Source: Gammaproteobacteria bacterium
GTDB lineage: Bacteria; Pseudomonadota; Gammaproteobacteria; Xanthomonadales; Wenzhouxiangellaceae
Direction of reading: 5' to 3'
Assembly: GCA_003561495.1 (NCBI GenBank)
Contig: PWWM01000194.1
Coordinates: 1-7,763, forward strand
Length of the DNA stretch: 7,763 nt
The notes beneath the pieces are model-generated. The model made no database searches, was not told the origin of the DNA, and worked only from the letters and a program-made list of their open reading frames with translations. Made by a program: the position numbers and the translations under genes. Shown here piece by piece: positions 1-5,702 of this stretch. Position 1 is the first letter of the stretch; every line of letters begins with the position of its first letter.

Positions 1-2
1 AA

Positions 3-125
3 CCGCGCAATAATGAACTCGAAATGCCGATCGGCTTGAACGAGTACCGAGAAACCAATGACCAGGGCCTGCTGGCTTTGCTGCTGAACCCATTCCGAAC
101 CCCTCGATCAGACGAGACTGGTTGA
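3..125 (+). CDS. C-terminal end of an unidentified protein (partial)
   Basis: An open frame enters from the left edge and ends at TGA 123-125. It encodes about 40 residues, ending in a segment rich in Leu and Asn (GLLALLLNPF) and then a polar tail (RTPRSDETG). The TGA is followed at once by TAA 126-128, whose last base is the A of the arsS ATG at 128. This close junction suggests the frame is the 3' end of a real gene in the same operon and that arsS translation is coupled to it. I do not recognise the family from so short a piece. ArsS loci often hold methyltransferase, glycosyltransferase, DUF547 or membrane protein genes, but nothing here picks one of them. The other two forward frames have stops in the first 40 bases. 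Confidence 0.5.
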   Translation, partial: PRNNELEMPIGLNEYRETNDQGLLALLLNPFRTPRSDETG

Positions 126-127
126 TA

Positions 128-1090
128 ATGCGTGATACCTGGCCCCTTCTGAAAGACTCCGATTTTCCGGCGATTCGGCGGGATCGGATCACCACCCTGC
201 AACTGAATCTCGGTTACCTGTGCAATATCGCCTGCCTGCACTGCCATGTGGCCGCCGGGCCCAATCGTACGGAATTGATGGACCGGCAAACCATGGTCGA
301 GGCGCTTGCCGTGGCCGAGAAATTCGAGGTCAAAACCCTCGATCTGACCGGCGGGTCGCCGGAGATGAATCCGCATTTCCGCTGGCTGGTTGAGCAGGCA
401 CGGGAGCAAGGCCTGCATGTGATGGACCGACTCAACCCTACCATCATGGAGGAGCCCGGCTACGAGTGGGTGGGTGAGTTCTTGGCCGAACACCGGGTCG
501 AGGCGATTGCCTCCCTGCCCTGTTATTCGGCCGAAAACGTCGATGCCCAGCGCGGCAACGGTGTCTTCGAGGCTTCGATCAAAGCCCTGCAAACACTCAA
601 TGGGCTCGGCTATGGCGATTCCGAAACCGGCCTGGTGCTCAACCTGGTCTACAACCCGATGGGGCCGAGTCTGCCACCTCCCCAAGGGACTCTGGAGGCC
701 GATTACAAGCGCTTCCTGCATGATCAGTTCGGAATCCGCTTCAATCAGCTCTTTACCATTACCAACATGCCGATCAAGCGCTTTGGCTCGATCCTGCTCT
801 CCAAGGGGCAATTCGAGGAGTATATGGACTTGCTCAGGAATGCCTACCAGCCGGCCAATCTGAAGGGCGTGATGTGTCGAGAATTGATCAGCGTCGACTA
901 TCGTGGCCGACTGCACGACTGCGACTTCAACCAAATGCTCGAGTTGAATCTGGGTGAAAGCGACGGACCGGTTGAATTGTCCGACTTGCTGCAAACCGGC
1001 CAACTACCACGCCGGATTCATGTGGCCAATCATTGCTACGGCTGCACCGCCGGGCAAGGTTCCAGTTGCGGCGGAGCATTGAGTGACTAG
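128..1090 (+). CDS. arsS: Radical SAM protein of the ArsS (arsenosugar biosynthesis, DUF3641) family
   Basis: The 320-residue protein matches the ArsS family along its whole length. A radical SAM cluster motif C32-x3-C36-x2-C39 lies in LGYLCNIACLHCHVAAGP, followed by GGSPE at 75-79 (SAM binding) and the family blocks ASLPCY (128-133), NLVYNPMGP (172-180), TITNMPIKRFG (210-220) and YDCDFNQM-like HDCDFNQM (263-270). The C-terminal cysteine cluster is CYGCTAGQGSSCGG (303-316). In characterised members the enzyme transfers a 5'-deoxyadenosyl group to dimethylarsenite, an early step to arsenosugars. Some relatives carry selenocysteine; here all positions are plain TGC/TGT cysteines. Family blocks normally read DRCNLT, but this protein has DRLNPT at 100-105. 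ATG 128 is preferred; a TTG two codons upstream (122) is possible. The ATG overlaps the TAA after the upstream stop, so translation is probably coupled. No arsM methyltransferase is visible, so an arsenic substrate is inferred from the family only. Confidence 0.88.
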   Translation: MRDTWPLLKDSDFPAIRRDRITTLQLNLGYLCNIACLHCHVAAGPNRTELMDRQTMVEALAVAEKFEVKTLDLTGGSPEMNPHFRWLVEQAREQGLHVMDRLNPTIMEEPGYEWVGEFLAEHRVEAIASLPCYSAENVDAQRGNGVFEASIKALQTLNGLGYGDSETGLVLNLVYNPMGPSLPPPQGTLEADYKRFLHDQFGIRFNQLFTITNMPIKRFGSILLSKGQFEEYMDLLRNAYQPANLKGVMCRELISVDYRGRLHDCDFNQMLELNLGESDGPVELSDLLQTGQLPRRIHVANHCYGCTAGQGSSCGGALSD

Positions 1091-1093
1091 AAT
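1088..1093 (+). promoter_or_regulatory. Possible -10 element (TAGAAT) upstream of the sigma gene
   Basis: TAGAAT matches the sigma70 -10 consensus at five of six positions and overlaps the arsS stop codon. A poor -35 (TTGCGG, 1066-1071) sits 16 bp upstream. It could start a separate transcript for the sigma gene 79 bp further on. The match is weak, and read-through from arsS is equally possible. Confidence 0.2.
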
Positions 1094-1171
1094 AAGAGCG
1101 AACCAGCGCCCGGGATGGGGCCTGATCAGCAAGGGGACACTGCAGGGAGAGCCCTCGGGCCCATCGTTTCG

Positions 1172-1717
1172 ATGAGCGAAATCACCAGACTGCTGAACGA
1201 ACAAGGCAAGGAACCGGATCTCAAGGGCGTATTCGAGCGCCTGTACCCGGAGCTCAAAAACCTGGCCCGGGCGCGCCTGGCCAGCATGGGCAGCGGACAG
1301 ACCATGACGCCGACCGCGCTGGTGCACGAGGCCTATGTCAAGCTGGTGCAGGCTGACCAGCTTGATCTCAAGGGCCGACGCCATTTCTTCGCCTGCGCAT
1401 CCAAGGCCATGCGCAACATCATCGTCGACTATTTGCGATCGGGCAGTGCCCAAAAACGCGGCGGCGACCAGGTTGCCATCACGTTGACTGAAAACCTTCC
1501 GGCCGAAACCCAGACCGGCAACATCCTCGATCTTGACCAGGCGCTGGACGAGCTCGATCAACTCTGCCCCGAACAACGCGAACTGGTTGAAATGAAATTC
1601 TTCTCCGGATTGTCGGTGCGCGAGATTGCCGAGCTGATGGAAATCTCCAACCGCACGGCCTGGCGCCACTGGCAACGCGCCCGCGCCTTCCTGCACGCCC
1701 GCATTGCCGAGGGGTGA
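1172..1717 (+). CDS. ECF-type RNA polymerase sigma factor (TIGR02999 / sigma-70 X6 type)
   Basis: The 181-residue protein has the layout and length of the TIGR02999 group of ECF-like sigma factors. It begins with ITRLLNE. Region 2 spans about 15-95, with TPTALVHEAYVKLV at 47-59 and HFFACASKAMRNIIVDYLR at 71-89. The linker is about 90-120. Region 4 spans about 121-178 and ends in a helix-turn-helix, SVREIAELMEISNRTAWRHW (148-167). Such proteins direct core RNA polymerase to a small set of promoters. ATG 1172 fits the family start and length; an in-frame ATG at 1115 would add 19 residues without family resemblance. Neither start has a good ribosome binding site. No anti-sigma factor or protein kinase gene, the usual partners in this group, lies beside it in the window. 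The next gene is a convergent exoprotein gene 3 bp away. Target promoters cannot be told from the sequence. Confidence 0.85.
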   Translation: MSEITRLLNEQGKEPDLKGVFERLYPELKNLARARLASMGSGQTMTPTALVHEAYVKLVQADQLDLKGRRHFFACASKAMRNIIVDYLRSGSAQKRGGDQVAITLTENLPAETQTGNILDLDQALDELDQLCPEQRELVEMKFFSGLSVREIAELMEISNRTAWRHWQRARAFLHARIAEG

Positions 1718-1720
1718 TCA

Positions 1721-3205
1721 TTAAGGCTCTTCTTCGCTGACGTTGAACCGGTCGTGAAACAGGACGTCTTGTTGAAATTCGTATGCGCCGATGTCGATGC
1801 GTCCGAAACCGAGACGATGAAAGCCCAGACCTCGCTGGTCCTGAAATGGCGGCCCATCGAACTCCGGGTCACCGGCATTGAAGGCTGGTGAGTTCGATCC
1901 CAGCGCATGGGTGGGAGTCAGCCCGCCATTGTCAGCCAGCGGCTGCAGCAAGGGATCAAGCGGTTCTTTCGCGCTTCCCCACAGGTTGCCTCGATCTTCC
2001 AGGGCTTCTTCCAAATCGTCTTCGACGATGCCGATCAGGCTGTAGTCTATGGTCACGAATGTTGCCCAAAGGTCGCTGCGATCTTCATTCGCGGCGGTAT
2101 TATTGGCCACGATGGTGTTGTTCAACTCAATTCGATATTGTGATTGAATCGAATTGGATTGGTTGATGCCTCCACCATTATAGGAATTTGCCCAGTTGTT
2201 GACGATGGTGCTATTGGTAGCTGTGAGCGATCTGACGACTCCGATTCCCCCGCCCCAGAGCCTGCTGTAATTGCCGGAAATCGTACTGTTTTCCAGCACA
2301 GCAGAGTTAGCCCTGACGCCACCCCCGCCGACTTCCCATTCACTTAGAAAAAAGAAATCGTTCGAGAAAACATCACGTTCAAACTCCGCATGATTTCCAC
2401 TGATGGTCGAATTCCTGATCTCAGCAAAGCTTGAAGACACACCTCCTCGCGAACCCTGGGCATAGTTTCCTTCAATCAGGCTGTCTTCGATAATCACTTG
2501 ACTGGAATGCAGTGCCCCACCAAAGTCGGCCGAGTTGTTGCTGGCCACCGAGTCCCTCATCTCCAGTGTCGAACTGCCGTAATAAGTCGAAAAGCTGGCA
2601 GCCGCCCCACCCCATTCAGCGGTGGAGTTCTCGATCACCACATCATCGAGCTCCAGCAAATAGCTGAATCGAACGGCACCGCCATGTCCATCACCGGCAT
2701 CACCATTGACCAAGCGCAAACCGGACAAAGTCAACCTGCTGACACCTTGTCCGAAGGTAACATTGAAGATTCTGGACTGTCCTCCGGCATCAATGGTCAC
2801 CCGATCCGAACCCGGTCCGGTAATGGTCGTCCGGCCATTGCTGAAATTGATCGATCCATGCTCAAGTTCCAGGGTGCCTGACAGCTCGGAATCAAAAATG
2901 ATTTCCGTGGCCTGTTGAACCTGATTGGCCGCTCCCACGGCCTGCCTGAGAGAGCAGCTTTCGCTCGTACAACTCCCGGTCTCGTCGGCCAGCGTAGTCA
3001 CGATAAACGTGTTGTCATTGGCGCCAGCCGAAGTCACCGCCATGATGCCGACCAGCGTTATTGCGCCGGCTACACTGTGCCCGCCTGACCGTTGTGACAG
3101 TGGACGGCTCAGGCTGTACTTGACCGAGTGTGTCCAGCTTTCAACACATGATTGTGCGCTGGAGCCGCCAGCAACGGACAACATGCAAGGCAAGGATTTG
3201 CGCAT
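1721..3205 (-). CDS. Secreted CSLREA-domain, right-handed beta-helix protein with choice-of-anchor Q region
   Basis: The 494-residue protein has several recognisable parts. The N-terminal secretion signal is unusually long: about 45 polar, Ser-rich residues, then a hydrophobic core AGAITLVGIMAVTSA with likely cleavage after SAGA near residue 62. A CSLREA-type domain follows at about 66-105, with TLADETGSC and CSLRQAVGAAN (C79 and C84 could pair). Residues about 125-375 hold degenerate parallel beta-helix repeats of the form xxNSTISGNxAxxxGGGI. A choice-of-anchor Q-like region at about 385-477 contains DPLLQPLADNGGLTPTHAL, SPAFNAG, DQRG and DIGAYEF. The C-terminus, DVLFHDRFNVSEEEP, resembles the short FxDxFE-like ends common on exported proteins of Xanthomonadales (from memory, not checked). 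ATG 3205 has AGGAAA at 3210-3215. The in-frame ATG at 3283 lies in a palindrome and is not favoured. The gene looks less GC-rich than leuCDB-ilvA. It is probably extracellular or surface-bound; its ligand or enzymatic activity is unknown, and no catalytic motif is evident. Confidence 0.82.
   Translation of the reverse strand: MRKSLPCMLSVAGGSSAQSCVESWTHSVKYSLSRPLSQRSGGHSVAGAITLVGIMAVTSAGANDNTFIVTTLADETGSCTSESCSLRQAVGAANQVQQATEIIFDSELSGTLELEHGSINFSNGRTTITGPGSDRVTIDAGGQSRIFNVTFGQGVSRLTLSGLRLVNGDAGDGHGGAVRFSYLLELDDVVIENSTAEWGGAAASFSTYYGSSTLEMRDSVASNNSADFGGALHSSQVIIEDSLIEGNYAQGSRGGVSSSFAEIRNSTISGNHAEFERDVFSNDFFFLSEWEVGGGGVRANSAVLENSTISGNYSRLWGGGIGVVRSLTATNSTIVNNWANSYNGGGINQSNSIQSQYRIELNNTIVANNTAANEDRSDLWATFVTIDYSLIGIVEDDLEEALEDRGNLWGSAKEPLDPLLQPLADNGGLTPTHALGSNSPAFNAGDPEFDGPPFQDQRGLGFHRLGFGRIDIGAYEFQQDVLFHDRFNVSEEEP
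2128..2156. repeat. 9-bp perfect inverted repeat inside the beta-helix gene
   Basis: CAATTCGAT (2128-2136) and ATCGAATTG (2148-2156) are perfect inverted copies separated by 11 bases. They lie in the beta-helix repeat part of the exoprotein gene. A hairpin in the mRNA is possible. The stem is AT-rich and no T-run marks it as a terminator, so it may be chance within repetitive Asn/Ile-rich coding sequence. Confidence 0.4.
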
Positions 3206-3209
3206 GGTA

Positions 3210-3215
3210 TTTCCT
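3210..3215 (-). promoter_or_regulatory. Ribosome binding site for the beta-helix protein
   Basis: Read on the minus strand this is AGGAAA, with the AGGA core 6 bases before ATG 3205. It decides the start in favour of 3205 over the upstream in-frame ATG at 3283. Confidence 0.65.
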
Positions 3216-3257
3216 GATCCGGAAAAGATTTTTCTGAACCCTACCACTGATCCGGAA
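3214..3257 (-). repeat. 11-bp direct repeat upstream of the beta-helix gene
   Basis: TTCCGGATCAG (minus strand) occurs exactly twice, at 3214-3224 and 3247-3257. The starts are 33 bp apart, about three DNA helical turns. The copy nearer the gene touches its ribosome binding site. Paired same-face sites suit a dimeric regulator or an activator/repressor pair. The function is inference. Confidence 0.4.
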
Positions 3258-3265
3258 TACGATTC

Positions 3266-3283
3266 ATGATGCAACTGCATCAT
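3266..3283. promoter_or_regulatory. Palindromic operator candidate ATGATGCA-AC-TGCATCAT
   Basis: Two perfect 8-bp arms flank a 2-bp centre, the typical size of a site for a homodimeric helix-turn-helix regulator. It lies 61-78 bp upstream of the beta-helix start codon. The symmetry also creates MMQLHH reading-frame starts on both strands, which are artefacts. No regulator gene for it is identified in the window. Confidence 0.4.
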
Positions 3284-3345
3284 GCCCCGTCAGTATTCCT
3301 GACAGGAGATGCATCGAGATCTGCAGGCAGCCAGTCAGCCAGAGC

Positions 3346-4011
3346 TCACTCACCATTGGCCATGAACTTGCGCTTGAACCAGGCGCCGGAAAGCAACAAC
3401 ACACTGAGAACGATCAGGGGAACAATGGTGATGGGCTGGATGGCATCACCGCTTTCCACGGCATCGACCACACCATAGACTGCCGTGGCATAGACCGCCC
3501 ATTTTGCGCCCTGTCCAATCAGTGCCGCGATCATGAATCCGGGCAGCGGCAGCTTGAGCACGCCGCCGGCGAAATTGACCACCGAGTGGGGGAAGCCCGG
3601 CAAGACCCTCATGGCAATCTGGGTCATCACTCCACCCTGGTTTTCCAGCAACTTCATGACCTTGGCCGTCATTCCCGACGGCGTCCAATCTTTGCCCATC
3701 CGAGCACTGAAAGCATAGGCACCCAGTGCGCCAACCACACTGCTCGATAACAGCAGTGCCGTGGCCAGCATGGGCGGATGGAAAGGCGCAATCAGCCATA
3801 ATCCAAAACTACCCGGCAACCCAAAGCTGAACATCAATACCATGATCACGAGCACGGCCACGATCAGGGCCGGGTAATCGGCTGCCTGGCGCCCCATCTC
3901 GATCAGCTCATCCAGCTCGATCGGCTGCCAGACGCCAATCACTATGCCCAGGATGATCAGCAAAACGATCATCCACAAGCCAGCATTTCCATTACGGATC
4001 AATGACATCAT
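3346..4011 (-). CDS. TVP38/TMEM64 family (VTT / DedA-like) inner-membrane protein
   Basis: The 221-residue polytopic membrane protein has hydrophobic segments at about 11-28, 46-66, 83-103, 157-184 and 194-213. The family's core motif is MRVLPGFPHSVVNFAGGVLKLPLPGF at about 134-159, with its conserved Arg, paired prolines, Asn and Gly residues and a likely re-entrant loop. A conserved SFGLPGSFGLWL segment precedes it at 62-73. Related VTT/DedA proteins act in lipid scrambling or flipping and membrane homeostasis; the substrate here is not known. ATG 4011 is chosen, directly followed by a second ATG at 4008, with AGG about 9 bases upstream. A TTG start at 4074 would add 21 polar residues unlike the family. 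TVP38 genes are frequent in ArsS loci, and arsS lies about 2.3 kb away. The gene is 83 bp downstream of ilvA on the same strand. Confidence 0.88.
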   Translation of the reverse strand: MMSLIRNGNAGLWMIVLLIILGIVIGVWQPIELDELIEMGRQAADYPALIVAVLVIMVLMFSFGLPGSFGLWLIAPFHPPMLATALLLSSSVVGALGAYAFSARMGKDWTPSGMTAKVMKLLENQGGVMTQIAMRVLPGFPHSVVNFAGGVLKLPLPGFMIAALIGQGAKWAVYATAVYGVVDAVESGDAIQPITIVPLIVLSVLLLSGAWFKRKFMANGE

Positions 4012-4040
4012 TGTTAGAACCTGTCCCGGACCCGTAAAGC

Positions 4041-4064
4041 AAAACCGGTCGGGCGGTCCGTTTT
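4041..4064 (-). terminator. Weak candidate terminator after ilvA
   Basis: An imperfect dyad lies between ilvA and the TVP38-family gene. On the minus strand AAAACGG pairs with CCGGTTTT around a GC-rich loop, and the second arm ends in TTTTGCTTT. The stem has a bulge and the T-run is broken, so termination would be partial at best. A second small hairpin (CCCTC/GAGGG, about 4065-4080) has no T-run. Confidence 0.28.
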
Positions 4065-4094
4065 CCCTCGTCAAAAGAGGGCCATGATATCAAT

Positions 4095-5702
4095 CTATGG
4101 TGCGAATCCGGGTTCGAACGAATTGGCTACTGTAAACCTCTTACCCTCCGCGTCTCTGCGCGAGACCAGGCCTTTTTGCTCTTGCAACCGATCAGCAAGA
4201 AAGAAATCGGCGGCCCGGTCATTGACGGCTTCCCAGGGATACCCGGTGCTGGCCAGGAAGCCTTCGAAGGCTTGCTGCTGGTAAGCCGGAACCAGGAAGC
4301 CGGCCAGCACCCGGCCGTGGGCGGAGCCGTGGTTGCGGTAGTGGAACAGGCTGATTGACCAGCGCCCGGCAAGCCCGGTCAGAAAGGTTTCCAGGGCGCC
4401 GGGACGCTCCGGGAAACGGAACCGGTAGAGCAGTTCACGCTGATCACCGGGGGCTCGGCCGCCAACCAGGTGCCTCAAGTGATCACGGGCCAGTTCGTTG
4501 TCGGTCAAATCCAGCACCTCGTAGCCGCGGGCCTTGAGGCGGGAATACAACTCGCCGCGCTGTTCGGGGCCACCGTCCATGCGCAAGCCGACGAATACGT
4601 GGGCCTGCTCGTGCGAGCCGTAGCGATAGTTGAACTCGGTCAGCTCGCGCTGTCCCAGCGCCCGGCAGAATTCGAGAAAACTGCCGGCGCGCTCCGGGAT
4701 CGTGGCGGCAAACAGGATTTCACGCCCGGCGCCGATCTCGGCGCGTTCGATCACGTGCGCCATGCGCTCGAAACCGATATTGGCGCCCGAATTGATCGCC
4801 ACCAACGTCTTACCCTGCCCACCCCGGGCCAGGTAGCGGTGGATGCCGGCCACGCCCAGCGCGCCGGCCGGTTCGATCACGGCGCGGGTATCGAGAAACA
4901 CATCGTGCACCGCGGCGCAGATCTCATCAACACTGACCGCAATCATCTCATCGACCCGATCGGCAGCCAGCCGAAACGGCCACTGACCGACCTTTCTGAC
5001 CGCCACCCCGTCGGCAAACAGGTTGACCGGCCCGATATCAACCGGCTTGCCGGCCTTGAGCGCGGCGGCAAAACTGGCCGCGCCCTCGGGCTCGACCCCG
5101 ATCACGCGGGTTTCGGGTGACAGGCACTTGATGGCCACCGCGATACCGGCCAACAAGCCCCCGCCACCGACCGGCACGAAGACCGCATCAGGGGGTTCGG
5201 GAAGCTGGCGCAGCAATTCGATGGCCACACTGCCCTGCCCGGCGATCACGTCCGGATCATCGAACGGGTGAATGAAGACCGCACCGGTTTGACCGCACTC
5301 GGCATGGGCGCGCGCCTGGGCTGAGTCGTAAGCATCGCCATGCAGGATGACTTCGGCACCGAGACGACGTACGGCATCGACCTTGATGGCCGGCGTGGTG
5401 CAAGGCATGATCACACGCGCCTGCACGCCCAGGCGGGCGGCTGCAAGGGCCACGCCCTGGGCGTGGTTGCCGGCGCTGGCCGCCACCACCCCGCGTTGGC
5501 GCTCTTCCGGCTTGAGTCGGACCATGCGTGCATAGGCGCCTCGCAGTTTGAATGAAAAAACCGGCTGCAAGTCCTCGCGTTTGAACCAGATCGAACGGCC
5601 GAGGCGCTCGGACAGCAAGGCGGCCTGCTCCACCGGTGTCTGGCGGGCTACCGCATGCACGGGGGCCGCGACCATGGACTGAAGCAGGTTCAGGGGCTTC
5701 AT
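4095..5702 (-). CDS. ilvA: Threonine ammonia-lyase, biosynthetic (long, ACT-domain form)
   Basis: The 535-residue protein is a PLP enzyme that deaminates threonine to 2-oxobutanoate, the first committed step to isoleucine. The catalytic domain spans about 8-320. It has the Schiff-base lysine K52 in SFKLRGA, AASAGNHAQG (74-83) and the phosphate-binding glycine loop VGGGG (178-182). Two ACT-like regulatory regions follow at about 328-400 and 424-503 (ATIPERAGSFLEF and FRFPERPGALETF). They identify the allosterically controlled biosynthetic form, classically inhibited by isoleucine, rather than the catabolic TdcB type. The family usually ends near FFLA (residue 503). Here about 32 residues follow, including the basic SRRDAEGKR. 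ATG 5702 overlaps the leuB stop as ATGA, and there is no clear ribosome binding site, so translational coupling is likely. A longer in-frame N-terminus (to 5867) lies inside leuB and is not family-like. Confidence 0.95.
   Translation of the reverse strand: MKPLNLLQSMVAAPVHAVARQTPVEQAALLSERLGRSIWFKREDLQPVFSFKLRGAYARMVRLKPEERQRGVVAASAGNHAQGVALAAARLGVQARVIMPCTTPAIKVDAVRRLGAEVILHGDAYDSAQARAHAECGQTGAVFIHPFDDPDVIAGQGSVAIELLRQLPEPPDAVFVPVGGGGLLAGIAVAIKCLSPETRVIGVEPEGAASFAAALKAGKPVDIGPVNLFADGVAVRKVGQWPFRLAADRVDEMIAVSVDEICAAVHDVFLDTRAVIEPAGALGVAGIHRYLARGGQGKTLVAINSGANIGFERMAHVIERAEIGAGREILFAATIPERAGSFLEFCRALGQRELTEFNYRYGSHEQAHVFVGLRMDGGPEQRGELYSRLKARGYEVLDLTDNELARDHLRHLVGGRAPGDQRELLYRFRFPERPGALETFLTGLAGRWSISLFHYRNHGSAHGRVLAGFLVPAYQQQAFEGFLASTGYPWEAVNDRAADFFLADRLQEQKGLVSRRDAEGKRFTVANSFEPGFAP
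4146..4166 (-). repeat. CGCAGAGACGCGGAG-type repeat fragment in the ilvA 3' end
   Basis: Read on the minus strand, GTCTC-GCGCA-GAGAC (4152-4166) forms a 5-bp hairpin and runs into GCGGAG. It resembles the dispersed intergenic sequence cgcagagacgcagag seen in many proteobacterial genomes (from memory). It encodes the SRRDAE part of the IlvA tail. The piece is too short to be sure it is a member of that repeat. Confidence 0.3.

Larger units (their letters stand above)
3206..3345. other. 140-bp spacer with putative regulatory elements
   Basis: This non-coding stretch separates the stop of the TVP38-family gene from the start of the beta-helix gene, both on the minus strand. It contains the direct repeat at 3214/3247, the palindrome at 3266-3283 and a small dyad TCCTGACAGGA at 3297-3307. 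No convincing sigma70 -35/-10 pair is visible on the minus strand. The promoter may therefore be recognised by an alternative sigma factor, or the gene may be read from upstream. Confidence 0.45.

Noticed and set aside
128..1090. Selenocysteine in ArsS
   Set aside because: Some relatives are selenoproteins, but every conserved cysteine here is encoded by TGC or TGT, with no in-frame TGA before the natural stop.
1004..1696. 230-codon minus-strand open frame opposite the sigma gene
   Set aside because: It is antisense to a clear sigma factor gene, has no recognisable domain, and such frames are common opposite GC-rich genes.
3206..3283. N-terminal extension of the beta-helix protein from ATG 3283
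   Set aside because: That ATG is produced by the palindrome, has no good ribosome binding site, and adds 26 residues before a well-placed AGGA/ATG start at 3205.
4012..4074. TTG start at 4074 for the TVP38-family protein
   Set aside because: The extra 21 residues are polar and unlike the family, and two adjacent ATG codons at 4011/4008 have a plausible ribosome binding site.
4098..4130. tRNA-like TTCGAAC and ACCA pieces at the end of ilvA (possible tRNA remnant or attachment site)
   Set aside because: The bases flanking the TTCGAAC loop do not pair as a T-stem on either strand, no acceptor, D or anticodon arm is found, and no integrase is nearby.
4470..5120. 216-codon plus-strand frame opposite ilvA
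   Set aside because: It mirrors IlvA codons; the composition, rich in His, Gln and Gly, is typical of an antisense shadow, with no domain seen.
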